64,000 nucleotides of DNA, from assembly GCA_034522075.1 (NCBI GenBank), contig JAXHLO010000035.1, forward strand, positions 251,375-315,374, read 5' to 3'. Source of the stretch: UBA7803 sp034522075 (GTDB taxonomy: Bacteria > Pseudomonadota > Gammaproteobacteria > Pseudomonadales > Azotimanducaceae). Below are positions 44,195 through 53,330 of the stretch, piece after piece (the first letter of the stretch is position 1; each line of letters starts with the position of its first letter). The notes under the pieces are model-generated. The model saw nothing but the letters and a program-made list of their open reading frames with translations. It was not told the origin of the DNA and ran no database searches. The position numbers were made by a program, and so were the translations under genes.

Positions 44195-45426
44195 ATCTGG
44201 TCATGTACGCCATTCCATTCTTCGTCGTGCTCATGGCCGTGGAGTACGTCTACGGCCGTGCCCGCGGCCGCAATACCTACCGCCTGGCCGACACGGTGAA
44301 CAGCCTGTCGCTCGGCACCCTGTCGCGCCTCATGGGCCTGGTAAAGCTGGGCATCGCCGGTGTGGCGTTCGAGGCGGTCCGCGGGTATCTGGGTTTCTCC
44401 AGCCTGCCGGCACAATCGTGGCTGGTCTGGGTGCTGGCCTTCGTGGGCTACGACTTCTGCTACTACTGGTCGCACCGTTTCGGCCACGAGTGGAAGCTGT
44501 TCTGGGCGTCCCACGTGGCGCATCATCAGAGTGAAGAGTTCAATCTCTCCACCGCGCTGCGTCAGACCAGCACCGGATCCACCTTCGTGTTCTACATACC
44601 ATTGTACGTGCTCGGCTTTCCCGCCGAGGTCATCGTCACCGTGGGCGCATTGAACCTCATCTATCAGTTCTGGGTACACACGGAGCACGTCCCGCATCTG
44701 GGGGCGCTGGAACAGGTGTTCGTCACACCGTCCAACCACCGGGTGCATCACGCGAAAAACCCCTGCTATATCGACAAGAACTACGGCGGCGTCTTCATCG
44801 TCTGGGACCGTCTGTTCGGCACCTTCACGCCGGAGCGCGCGGACGAGCCCTGCACCTACGGCATCACCCACCAGCTCGCCAGCTGGAATCCCATCTGGGC
44901 CAACCTGCACGTATGGGTAGACACCGCCCGGGACACGCTGCGTACCCGGCGCCTGCGCGACAAAGTGAAACTGTGGTTCTCGAGCCCCGGCTGGCGCCCG
45001 GACGACCTGCCTGCCGAAGCCCACGACTGGCGCAGCGCCAAGTTCGACCCGCCCATGGTCCCGGGTTGCGGGCCCATCGTGTTTCTCCAGTACTGGCTGG
45101 TTACCGGCGCGGCCCTGACCCTGCTGGTGGCCGCCGGCGGCCTGCCCTATGCCTTCACCCTCACAGCCGTGGCCCTTCTGGCCTTTGCCTTTCTCGTCCA
45201 GGGTGCATTCCTCGAAGGCCGACAGTCGGCTGCCGCCCTGGAGATCGCGCGTCTGGGCCTGACTGGCGCGGCTCTTGCCTACTGGCAGGACGTGCTGGGC
45301 GAGACGGCAACACTGGCGGTGCTCGGCTATCTTGGCGTCAGCCTGGCGGCGCTGGCGTGGCTCTTTGTGATCCGTCCGCGTCTGCTGCAGGCACGCGGGA
45401 CCCCGGATGTGGCAGAATCGGTCTGA
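44191..45426 (+). CDS. alkylglycerol monooxygenase-like integral membrane hydroxylase (sterol desaturase superfamily)
   Basis: A 411-residue membrane di-iron enzyme. The eight-histidine boxes are HRFGH (95-99), HVAHH (108-112), FWVHTEHVPHLG, and NHRVHHAKNPCYIDKNYGGVFIVWDRLFGTF. The long C-terminal hydrophobic part and the KNYGG box resemble alkylglycerol monooxygenase (AGMO/TMEM195) rather than carotene hydroxylases. Likely O2-dependent hydroxylation of an ether lipid or fatty chain. It overlaps the kinase gene by four bases and is followed by an acyl-CoA dehydrogenase operon 52 bases later. Confidence 0.88.
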   Translation: MNLVMYAIPFFVVLMAVEYVYGRARGRNTYRLADTVNSLSLGTLSRLMGLVKLGIAGVAFEAVRGYLGFSSLPAQSWLVWVLAFVGYDFCYYWSHRFGHEWKLFWASHVAHHQSEEFNLSTALRQTSTGSTFVFYIPLYVLGFPAEVIVTVGALNLIYQFWVHTEHVPHLGALEQVFVTPSNHRVHHAKNPCYIDKNYGGVFIVWDRLFGTFTPERADEPCTYGITHQLASWNPIWANLHVWVDTARDTLRTRRLRDKVKLWFSSPGWRPDDLPAEAHDWRSAKFDPPMVPGCGPIVFLQYWLVTGAALTLLVAAGGLPYAFTLTAVALLAFAFLVQGAFLEGRQSAAALEIARLGLTGAALAYWQDVLGETATLAVLGYLGVSLAALAWLFVIRPRLLQARGTPDVAESV

Positions 45427-45478
45427 ACACCGATAACTGAATCAGCGCCCAGGGGCGCCGCCACGGGGGAAGTCACGC

Positions 45479-46726
45479 ATGTCCGATCTGGAAAAAGATC
45501 TGTTCAACCTTGCCATGTCCGAAGAGGCCGAGCCTCTACTGGATGCGGTGCAAAAACACATCCACGACAACGTGGAGCCCATCACCGAAGAATTTTTCGC
45601 TCTGGATGCCGAGAAAAGCGACCGCTGGTCGTGGCATCCGCGCCAGCTCGAACTGCTCGATGGTGCCAAGGACAAGGCCAAGGCCTCGGGGCTGTGGAAC
45701 TTCTTTCTACCCGATTCGGAAATCGGCCAGGGGCTTACCAATCTGGATTACGCCTATATCGCTTCAGAGCTGGGCAGATATTCCCTCGCTTCGGAAACGC
45801 TGAACTGCAGCGCGCCGGACACCGGCAACATGGAGGTTCTGGAGCGGGTAGGCAGCGAAGCGCAGAAGGAACAATGGCTGAAGCCCCTGCTCGACGGCGA
45901 GATCCGTTCCGCCTATGCCATGACCGAGCCGGGCCTGCCGTCGTCCGATGCCAAGAACATCTCGACAAGCGCCGTTTTAGAAGGTGATGAATGGGTCATC
46001 AACGGCGAAAAGTTCTACATCTCCGGCGCCGGCGACCCGCGCTGCAAGATCATGATCGTGATGGTCAAGACCAGCCCGGATGCTCCGCCCAGCAAACAGC
46101 AGTCGCAGATTCTGGTGCCCACCGACACCCCGGGTGTGAAAATCCTGGAAGGCATGCAGGTGTTCGGCCACGACCACGCGCCGCGGGGACACATGCACAT
46201 CGTCTTCGACAACGTGCGGGTGCCCAAGGAGAACATTCTGCTCGGCGAAGGCCGCGGCTTCGAAATTTCTCAGTTGCGGCTCGGGCCCGGGCGCATCCAC
46301 CACTGCATGCGCTCCATCGGCAAGGCCGAAAAAGCCCTGGAACTGATGGTCAAGCGCGGCGCCACCCGGGAGGCATTCGGCAAACCCATCATCAAGCTGG
46401 GCAAGAACCTGGAAGTGGTGTCGCGGGCGCGCATCGAGATCAACGCCATGCGCCTGGCCGTGCTGCAGGCGGCGAAAGCCATGGATGTGCTCGGCAACAA
46501 GGAAGCGCGGGTCTACGTCAGCGCGGTGAAGGCCATGGTGCCGGAAAAAGTCTGCCAGATCATCGACGATGCGATTCAGATCCATGGCGCCACCGGCATC
46601 TCCCAGTGGACGCCGCTGGCGGACCTCTACACCGACATGCGCCACCTGCGTTTCGCCGATGGCCCGGACGAGGTGCACCACATGGTGGTGGGCCGTGCAG
46701 AGGTCCAGAAGTACGGACTCTGGTAG
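45479..46726 (+). CDS. acyl-CoA dehydrogenase (ACAD10/11-like)
   Basis: A 415-residue flavoprotein: YAYIASELGRYSLASETLNCSAPDTGNMEVL, AYAMTEPGLPSSDAKNISTSA (FAD contact), GEKFYISGAGDPRC, RLGPGRIHHCMRSIG, and C-terminal IQIHGATGISQWTPLADLYTDMRHLRFADGPDEVH. The APDTGNME and RLGPGRIHHCMR segments mark the ACAD10/11 group, which handles unusual or hydroxylated acyl chains in known members. It opens an apparent four-gene operon. Confidence 0.92.
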   Translation: MSDLEKDLFNLAMSEEAEPLLDAVQKHIHDNVEPITEEFFALDAEKSDRWSWHPRQLELLDGAKDKAKASGLWNFFLPDSEIGQGLTNLDYAYIASELGRYSLASETLNCSAPDTGNMEVLERVGSEAQKEQWLKPLLDGEIRSAYAMTEPGLPSSDAKNISTSAVLEGDEWVINGEKFYISGAGDPRCKIMIVMVKTSPDAPPSKQQSQILVPTDTPGVKILEGMQVFGHDHAPRGHMHIVFDNVRVPKENILLGEGRGFEISQLRLGPGRIHHCMRSIGKAEKALELMVKRGATREAFGKPIIKLGKNLEVVSRARIEINAMRLAVLQAAKAMDVLGNKEARVYVSAVKAMVPEKVCQIIDDAIQIHGATGISQWTPLADLYTDMRHLRFADGPDEVHHMVVGRAEVQKYGLW

Positions 46727-46738
46727 CGGGGGTATTCG

Positions 46739-47503
46739 ATGGCCGAATATCTGACCATCGCCGAAGCCCGTGCCGCCCCCGGCCTGCGCCTGGTGGGCCT
46801 GCGCGGCGTACCGAGCCCGTGGACCGAGGCCGCCCGCGGTATCTTCCATGTCAAAGAGCTGGATTGCCGCTATGCGGCCCGCGGCAAAGATGAACCGGAA
46901 GACGCCATCGCCCAGTGGGCGGGAAATTCCAGCATTCCGGTGGTTGCCTGGGAAAAGGAACCGTTGCGCACCGGCTGGGCAGAAATTCTGCTGCTGGCCG
47001 AGCGCCTGGCGCCCGAGCGGCCGCTGATCCCCGCAGAGCCGGAGCAACGCGCCGCGCTGTTCGGCCTGGGTCACGAGATCTGCGGCGAGATGGGTCTCGG
47101 CTGGTGCGTGCGGCTGCTGATGATCGAGCGCTCCCTCGGCCACGGGGAAGGGCCGGGCTTTCCGCCGGAAATCGCGGCGCGTCTGGCCGGCAAGTATGGA
47201 TTCTCACCTGATGCCACGCGCCAGGCCCGGCAGCGGGTGTTCGATGTGCTCGGCATGCTGGACGCCCGACTCGAACGGCAGCCCTGTCTGCTGGGCGACA
47301 CGCTCAGCGCCGCCGACATCTACTGGGCCACCTTCGCCAATCTGCTGACCCCGTTGCCGGAAGACCAGCTCCCGGCCCATCCCATGATCCGCGAGGTCTA
47401 TGCCGGCGCCGATGCCGACGTGGTGGCGGCGGTCACCCGACGGCTGCGCGACCACCAGCAGGACATCTACCAACGCTACCTGCAGTTGCCCGTGCCGCTG
47501 TAA
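46739..47503 (+). CDS. glutathione S-transferase-like protein
   Basis: A 254-residue protein with GST-like layout: an N-terminal thioredoxin-type part (LVGLRGVPSPWTEAARGIFHVKELDCRY, NSSIPVVAWEKEPLRTGWAEILLLAERL) and a helical part with LGDTLSAADIYWATFANLL. The SPWT in the active-site loop replaces the usual Ser/Cys arrangement. It lies 12 bases after the acyl-CoA dehydrogenase. Function in the operon unknown. Confidence 0.75.
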   Translation: MAEYLTIAEARAAPGLRLVGLRGVPSPWTEAARGIFHVKELDCRYAARGKDEPEDAIAQWAGNSSIPVVAWEKEPLRTGWAEILLLAERLAPERPLIPAEPEQRAALFGLGHEICGEMGLGWCVRLLMIERSLGHGEGPGFPPEIAARLAGKYGFSPDATRQARQRVFDVLGMLDARLERQPCLLGDTLSAADIYWATFANLLTPLPEDQLPAHPMIREVYAGADADVVAAVTRRLRDHQQDIYQRYLQLPVPL

Positions 47504-47516
47504 TGGGAGGTGCGCC

Positions 47517-48671
47517 ATGAGCAGCGCCGCTGCGACGTCCACTGTCGAAGCCGTGCACGACGAGATCGAGCGCCGCGCTGATGAAATCGAGCGTGCCCGG
47601 CGTATGCCGGACGACCTGGCACAGCGCATGGCCACGGCCGGCATGTTCCGGCTGCTGGTGCCGGACTGCTACGGCGGCGCCCAGGTGCATCCCCGGACGT
47701 TCTTCGATGCGCTGGTCGACACCGCCCGCCGTGACGGCGCCGCCGGCTGGTGTCAGATGATCGGTGCCACGACCGGATTGCTCGCGGCATCGCTGCCGAA
47801 AGAATGGGCCGACACCATCTATGGAGCCGACCCCGACGTGATCACCAGCGGCGTCACCGCGCCTCTGGGCCGGGCCGAGCTGGTCGAAGGAGGTCTGCAG
47901 GTGAGCGGGCGCTGGCCCTTCGGCAGCGGCTGCCAGGTATCCGACTGGATCTGCGGCGGCTGTCTGGTGATGGAGGACGGCAAACCCCGGCAGGGTGCCA
48001 ACGGTCTGCCGGAGTCCGTACTCGTCATGTTCCCGGCCGACGAGGTGACCATCCACGACACCTGGCATACGTCCGGACTGTGCGGCACCGGCAGTCACGA
48101 CATCGAGGTAGCCGACACCTTCGTGCCGGAAGGCCGCTGGACCGTACTGGGCGGCCGCCCGCACATCGATGCCCCCTTGTACCGTTTTCCCACCCTGGGC
48201 CTGCTGGCGCTGGGCGTCTCAGCGGTCGCCGTGGGTATCGCCGAGCACGCCGTCGAGGCATTCATCGCTCTCGCCACGGCCAAGACGCCCACCGGCAGCC
48301 GGCGCACCCTGGCGGAACGCGCGGGAACGCAGAAAGACCTGGCCCGCGCCCGGGCCCTGCTGCGCGCGGCCCGTGCCTACACCGCCGATGCCATCGATCG
48401 GGCCTGGGACGAGGCCGAACGGAACGGCCGCCTCGCTCTGGAACGCAAGGCCGACCTGCGACTGGCAGCCAGCAACAACACCTGGAGCGCGGTGGAGGCC
48501 GTAGATCTGATGTATCACCTGGGCGGAGGTTCTTCCGTGTACGAAACCAATGTCCTGCAGCGCTGCTTCCGCGACGTTCATGTTGCTACCCAGCACATCA
48601 TGGTGGCTCAGCCCACCTATGAGGTGGTGGGCAAGGTCATGCTCGGCATCGATCCGCGGACCATGCTCTGA
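47517..48671 (+). CDS. acyl-CoA dehydrogenase-fold flavin monooxygenase (HsaA/group D type)
   Basis: A 384-residue protein starting ATG 47517. Features are RMPDDLAQRMATAGMFRLLVPDCYGG, DGAAGWCQMIGATTGLLAASLP, VSGRWPFGSGCQVSDWICGG, DTWHTSGLCGTGSHDIEVADTFVPE, and YHLGGGSSVYETNVLQRCFRDVH. The WRTxGxxGTGSxD run is that of group D flavin monooxygenases such as HsaA, which hydroxylate phenols using FMNH2 from a partner reductase, rather than true dehydrogenases. The LLM protein next door may be connected. Substrate unknown. Confidence 0.83.
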   Translation: MSSAAATSTVEAVHDEIERRADEIERARRMPDDLAQRMATAGMFRLLVPDCYGGAQVHPRTFFDALVDTARRDGAAGWCQMIGATTGLLAASLPKEWADTIYGADPDVITSGVTAPLGRAELVEGGLQVSGRWPFGSGCQVSDWICGGCLVMEDGKPRQGANGLPESVLVMFPADEVTIHDTWHTSGLCGTGSHDIEVADTFVPEGRWTVLGGRPHIDAPLYRFPTLGLLALGVSAVAVGIAEHAVEAFIALATAKTPTGSRRTLAERAGTQKDLARARALLRAARAYTADAIDRAWDEAERNGRLALERKADLRLAASNNTWSAVEAVDLMYHLGGGSSVYETNVLQRCFRDVHVATQHIMVAQPTYEVVGKVMLGIDPRTML

Positions 48672-49576
48672 TGCTCATCGGCACCCTGGCCTCGCCCGCC
48701 CTGCTCGCCTCACCCCACGCCCGCCGGGCAGAGCTCATCGCACAGATCGTCGAGCAGGGCATCGATCATGTGTTCGTCGCCGATCATGTGAGTTTTCACA
48801 TCGGCACGGGCATGGACGGGTTGATCAACGCCGCTACGCTGACCGCGCTGGATCCGCGCCTGAAGGTCTGCGTCGGGGTCTATCTGCTGGCCCTGCGCCA
48901 TCCGGTACCGGTGGCCCGGCAACTGGCGACTCTGGCGGAAACCGCGCCGGGCCAGCTCATTCTGGGTGTCGGTGTGGGCGGCGAAGACCGCAACGAGGTC
49001 GCCATGTGCGGCGTCGACCCCCGCACGCGCGGGCGCCGCACCGACGAATGCCTGGAAGTGGTGCAGGGCCTGCTCGAGGGCGAACCCCTGGACCACGACG
49101 GCAAGTTCTTCGAGTTCCAGCGCGGATGGATCCGTCCGGCTCCCGCCGAGCCCATACCCATGGTCATCGGCGGCCGTGCCGATGCGGCCCTGGAACGGGC
49201 CGCCCGCTTCGGCGACGGCTGGCTGGGCGTATGGTCGTCGGCCCGGCGTTTCAGCCAGGCCGTGGAACAGGTCAACCAACGGGCCGCCGAGCTGGCGCGG
49301 CCGCAGCCGGAACTGCACGGCATGCAGTTCTGGGTAGGCGTGGACGACGACCGGGGCCGTGCACGGTCCCGCCTGGCCAAGGCCATGCAGAATTTCTACC
49401 AGGTTCCCTACGAGCGCTTCGAGAAATACAGCCCCTTCGGCACGGCCGCCGAGATCGCCGAGTTTCTGCTGCCGTACCGGGACGCCGGCTGTCGGCTGTT
49501 CAACATCATGCCGATAGCGGAATCCGACGAGGCGGGCATCAGTGCGGTGGCGGAGATCGCCCGCCTGCTGCGCTGA
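48671..49576 (+). CDS. LLM-class flavin-dependent oxidoreductase
   Basis: A 301-residue luciferase-like TIM-barrel protein: DHVFVADHVSFHIGTGMDGLINAATLTALDPRLKVCVGVYLLALRHPVPVARQLATL, GQLILGVGVGGEDRNEVAMCGVDPRTRGRRTDECL and PMVIGGRADAALERAARFGDGWLGVWSS. These are F420- or FMN-dependent family marks. Its ATG shares one base with the upstream stop (TGATG). It completes the ACAD-GST-hydroxylase-LLM operon. Confidence 0.88.
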   Translation: MLIGTLASPALLASPHARRAELIAQIVEQGIDHVFVADHVSFHIGTGMDGLINAATLTALDPRLKVCVGVYLLALRHPVPVARQLATLAETAPGQLILGVGVGGEDRNEVAMCGVDPRTRGRRTDECLEVVQGLLEGEPLDHDGKFFEFQRGWIRPAPAEPIPMVIGGRADAALERAARFGDGWLGVWSSARRFSQAVEQVNQRAAELARPQPELHGMQFWVGVDDDRGRARSRLAKAMQNFYQVPYERFEKYSPFGTAAEIAEFLLPYRDAGCRLFNIMPIAESDEAGISAVAEIARLLR

Positions 49577-49592
49577 GCGGGTCGACGGCCGC

Positions 49593-49631
49593 TGCCAGGC
49601 GGCAGGCGGTCCGCCGTCGCGGCACCTGGCA
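49593..49631. other. stem-loop between convergent genes
   Basis: TGCCAGG (49593-49599) and CCTGGCA (49625-49631) pair as a 7-base outer stem around a near-palindromic GGCGGTCCGCC. It lies between the ends of the LLM and hybrid kinase genes. There is no T tract on either side, so it is at most a weak bidirectional end structure. Confidence 0.35.
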
Positions 49632-49650
49632 TCGTCGAGATGGTCGATGA

Positions 49651-52302
49651 CTAATCGTCCAGGATTTCCCTGACGCGGCGGGCCAGTTCCTCGCGCCGAT
49701 AAGGCTTGGCCAGCAGGTTGACCCCGGGATCGAGCCGGCCGTGGTGAATGATGGCGTTTTCCGTATAACCCGAGGTGAACAGCACACGCACCTCCGGACG
49801 CACGGCCGCCACGGCTTCGGCGAGTTGGCGGCCGTTCATGCCGCCGGGCATGACCACGTCGGTGAACAGCAACGCCACGTCGGTGTGCTCTTCCAGTTTA
49901 CGCAGCGCTTCCTGGCCATTCTCCGCCTCGACGACCCGATAGCCCAGGTCCTCGAGCTGCTGGCAGGCGAATCGTCTGACCAGTTCATCGTCTTCGACCA
50001 CGAGAATGCGTTCGGTACCGCCGCGGCTGGAACCGGACGGCTCCGGCGCCGGTTGCGCAGCCGGTTCGAGAGCCCGCGGCAGGTATACCTTGAAGGTCGT
50101 ACCCTGACCGGGTTCCGAATAGACAGTGATCAGTCCACGCGACTGGCGGATGAAACCATAGACCATGGCCAGCCCCAGACCCGTGCCTTTACCCTGATCT
50201 TTGTTCTTGGTGGAAAAGAACGGCTCGAAAATATGCTGCTGATGGTCGGTGGAAATGCCGGCGCCGGTATCCGAGACTGCCAGCATGACGTATTGTCCCG
50301 GTTCCGCTTCCGCGTGCTTCTGCACGTAGTCGTCGTCGATCGTGACGTTGGCGGTCTCGATGGTCAGACAGCCGCCGTCGGGCATCGCGTCCCGGGCATT
50401 GAGGCATAGGTTGAGCAACGCATTTTCCAGTTGCGCCGGATCTACGAGCGCCTGCCATAGTCCCGCGGCGCACACGGTCTCCAGCTCGATGTGCTCACCC
50501 AGGGTGCGGCGCAGCATCTCGTCCATGCCCGCTACCTGCTGATTCACGTCCACGGGACGGGGTTCCAGCATCTGCCGCCGGGCAAAGGCCAGCAGCCGCT
50601 GGGTGAGGTTTGCGCCGCTCTCCGCCGCGGTTCCGATCATTTCCGCCAATGGACGCAGGCGGCTTTCGTGATCGAGTGCCTCACGCAACAGATCGGCATT
50701 ACCGAGAATCACCGTCAGCAGATTGTTGAAATCGTGGGCCACGCCGCCGGTGAGCTGGCCGATGGAATCCAGCCGCTGGGCCTGCTGCAACTGATCCTCC
50801 AGGCGCTTGCGCTCCGTGACATCGCGCAGGTGGATGGCCAGTCCACCATCCGGTGCAGGATAAACACTGGTGTCGAGCCAGCGCTCGAGAGAGTCCGCAT
50901 AGATCTGGAAGTGTGCACGCTTCCGGCTCTGTGCCGCTTCCTGCAGACGGCGGCCAAACTCGGCATCAGTAATCAACGGATACTCGTCCTGCAGACGACG
51001 CCCGATCACCGCCTCCCGGGACTTACCCACAAGCTGTTCAGCGTGCGAATTCACATAGGTGATGCGCCAGTCGGCGTCCAGGGTGAAGAACGGATCGGCA
51101 ATGCTCTCGAAGGTCACCGTCAACCGTTCGGTGAGCTCCCGGTGCCCGAGCTCCACCTGTTTGAGTCGATGGACGTTGATGGCACTGCCATACCACATGG
51201 ACAAGACGCCGTCGTCGTCGAAAATCGGCTTGGCGCTGGCATAGAACCACTGATAGTCGCCGGCGGCGCTACGCAGCCGGAATTCGGCCGAGTAAGGCCG
51301 GCCGGATCGGCGCGCTTCCGCCCAGGCGGCCGCCGTGGTATCCCGGTCGTCGGGATGCACCAGCGACAGCCAGCCATCATCGGCCGCCAGTTCCTCGTGG
51401 CTGAGGCCCGTGTATTCCTGAACCGGGCGGCTGAAGTAAGTCACCCGGCCGTCCGGGCCCGTGGACCAGACGAACACCGGCAGGGCGTCCGCCAGGGTGC
51501 GCAGGCGATGCTGGCTTTCCACAACGGACAGCTCCGCCGTCTTGAGCCGGGTGATGTCCTGCATTGCTCCCTGCGCCATGACGATGCGGCCGTCTTCGTC
51601 GCGAACCGCCCGGCCGATGGAGCGCAGCCACATGCGGCTGCCGTCCGGGCGTTCCACTTCCACCTCCTCATCGAACGGCGCTCCGTCCTTGCTGCAACGC
51701 TCGAAGCTCCTGGCCATACGCCGGCGATGTTCAGGTGTGATCAGGTCGTTGATTACCGTCAGGTCCAGCGCCTGGTCGTTGGCGAGTCCGAACATTTCAT
51801 AGAGGCCATCCGACCAGGAGACCCGATTGTCCGCCAGGTGTACTGACCAGCCCCCGAGCTGGCCGGCCTCGCCGGCAACTTCGAGAAGCCGATAACTGTT
51901 CTGCAAAGTTTCCCGGGCGGCCAGCAGATCATCATTGGCCCGGGCCAGCCGGCCGACCGTGCGCAGTAATATGGCGCACACGGCAAAAGCGGCGAGAATG
52001 ACGGCAATGGATACCGTCCGATTGGCCAGAACATAAGCGTTGTCGAAGCCTGCCGGCGCAGGCGGCGAAATATAGTAGCCAAGAATCGTAAAGGCCGAAC
52101 CGAGCGCGGCGACGGCGGCCACAAACTGCCAGCGCCGCGACCAGAAGGCGAACAGGACCAGCGGTGCATACAGGGTACCGTGGGCGAAGCCGTGCTGGGT
52201 GAATGTGTCGCCCCAGAGAACGATGACCAGAGCCGGGAAAATCAGATACCACCAGCGCAGACCGGACCGGGGCGCTGCTGCATTCGCCGGATCGCCGGTC
52301 AT
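49651..52302 (-). CDS. membrane-bound hybrid histidine kinase with multiple PAS domains and receiver
   Basis: An 883-residue sensor. About four hydrophobic helices occupy residues 17-115, then three PAS/PAC modules (about 140-255, 265-385, 392-500). His523 lies in LTGGVAHDFNNLLT; the ATPase region has NLCLNARDAM, VSDTGAGI and GKGTGLGLAMVYG. The receiver has LVVEDDELVRRF and Asp815 in LFTDVVMPGGMNG, with Lys in LLAKPYR. It resembles the blue-light/PAS two-component kinases that lack a DNA-binding partner. The start could also be GTG 52311. No output gene adjoins. Confidence 0.92.
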   Translation of the reverse strand: MTGDPANAAAPRSGLRWWYLIFPALVIVLWGDTFTQHGFAHGTLYAPLVLFAFWSRRWQFVAAVAALGSAFTILGYYISPPAPAGFDNAYVLANRTVSIAVILAAFAVCAILLRTVGRLARANDDLLAARETLQNSYRLLEVAGEAGQLGGWSVHLADNRVSWSDGLYEMFGLANDQALDLTVINDLITPEHRRRMARSFERCSKDGAPFDEEVEVERPDGSRMWLRSIGRAVRDEDGRIVMAQGAMQDITRLKTAELSVVESQHRLRTLADALPVFVWSTGPDGRVTYFSRPVQEYTGLSHEELAADDGWLSLVHPDDRDTTAAAWAEARRSGRPYSAEFRLRSAAGDYQWFYASAKPIFDDDGVLSMWYGSAINVHRLKQVELGHRELTERLTVTFESIADPFFTLDADWRITYVNSHAEQLVGKSREAVIGRRLQDEYPLITDAEFGRRLQEAAQSRKRAHFQIYADSLERWLDTSVYPAPDGGLAIHLRDVTERKRLEDQLQQAQRLDSIGQLTGGVAHDFNNLLTVILGNADLLREALDHESRLRPLAEMIGTAAESGANLTQRLLAFARRQMLEPRPVDVNQQVAGMDEMLRRTLGEHIELETVCAAGLWQALVDPAQLENALLNLCLNARDAMPDGGCLTIETANVTIDDDYVQKHAEAEPGQYVMLAVSDTGAGISTDHQQHIFEPFFSTKNKDQGKGTGLGLAMVYGFIRQSRGLITVYSEPGQGTTFKVYLPRALEPAAQPAPEPSGSSRGGTERILVVEDDELVRRFACQQLEDLGYRVVEAENGQEALRKLEEHTDVALLFTDVVMPGGMNGRQLAEAVAAVRPEVRVLFTSGYTENAIIHHGRLDPGVNLLAKPYRREELARRVREILDD

Positions 52303-52394
52303 GGATGGCACTCTGATATGGGCATGGGTCTATGAGACAGCGTGATTCCGGCAGTTACAAGCGGATTCGCCAATGAGTACGGTAGCATAAGGCT

Positions 52395-53330
52395 GTGGTA
52401 CAGACCTCCGACACCGTCATCGCCATCAGCGGGCTGACCAAGACGTTTGCCTCCGGGGTGCAGGCCCTGCACGGCATCGATCTGGATATCCGGCGCGGCG
52501 AGATTTTCGCCCTGCTCGGTCCCAACGGGGCCGGCAAGACCACCCTGATCAGCATTGTCTGCGGCATCGTCAATCCGACCTCGGGCACCGTGCGGGTCAA
52601 CGGCCACGACATCATCCGCGAGTTCCGCGCGGCGCGGTCCAGCATCGGCCTCGTCCCCCAGGAGCTGTCCACCGATGCCTTCGAAACAGTCTGGGCTACC
52701 GTCAACTTCAGCCGGGGCCTGTTCGGCAAGCCCAGAGATCATGCCTACGTCGAGCGTGTGCTGCGTGATCTGTCGCTGTGGGACAAGCGGGACGAGCGCA
52801 TCATGGCCCTGTCCGGCGGCATGAAGCGCCGGCTGATGATCGCCAAGGCGCTGTCTCACGAACCCGGAATCCTGTTCCTCGACGAGCCCACGGCGGGTGT
52901 GGACGTAGAACTGCGCCGCGACATGTGGAACCTGGTGCGCGGTCTCACGGACCGGGGAGTCACCATCATCCTCACCACCCACTACATCGAGGAAGCCGAG
53001 GAGATGGCCGACCGGGTGGGCGTCATCAATCACGGCGAGCTGGTGGTGGTGGATGAGACCAGCCGGCTGCTCGAGCGGCTCGGCACCAAGCAGCTCACCC
53101 TGCATCTGCAGCAGCCTCTGGAGGCCATTCCGGCCGAGCTTTCAGGCCATGGGCTGGAGCTGTCGGCGGACGGCCTGGCGCTGACCTACACCTACGATGA
53201 TCGGACGGACACGGGCATCGCCGGGCTGTTGCGGCGCCTGGCCGACCACGACATCGATTTCCGGTCGCTGCAGTCGCGGGAAAGTTCGCTGGAGGAAATC
53301 TTCGTCAACCTGGTGAGGACCAACGGATGA
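52395..53330 (+). CDS. ABC-2 type exporter ATP-binding protein (YadG-like)
   Basis: A 311-residue ATPase starting at GTG 52395. Walker A GPNGAGKTT, Q-loop LVPQELSTDAFETVW, signature LSGGMKRR, Walker B GILFLDEP and switch His in ILTTHYIEEAEEMADRVGVI are complete. The C-terminal extension is usual for drug/lipid export ATPases. It overlaps the permease gene by four bases; together they form a two-gene exporter. It diverges from the hybrid kinase. Confidence 0.93.
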   Translation: MVQTSDTVIAISGLTKTFASGVQALHGIDLDIRRGEIFALLGPNGAGKTTLISIVCGIVNPTSGTVRVNGHDIIREFRAARSSIGLVPQELSTDAFETVWATVNFSRGLFGKPRDHAYVERVLRDLSLWDKRDERIMALSGGMKRRLMIAKALSHEPGILFLDEPTAGVDVELRRDMWNLVRGLTDRGVTIILTTHYIEEAEEMADRVGVINHGELVVVDETSRLLERLGTKQLTLHLQQPLEAIPAELSGHGLELSADGLALTYTYDDRTDTGIAGLLRRLADHDIDFRSLQSRESSLEEIFVNLVRTNG

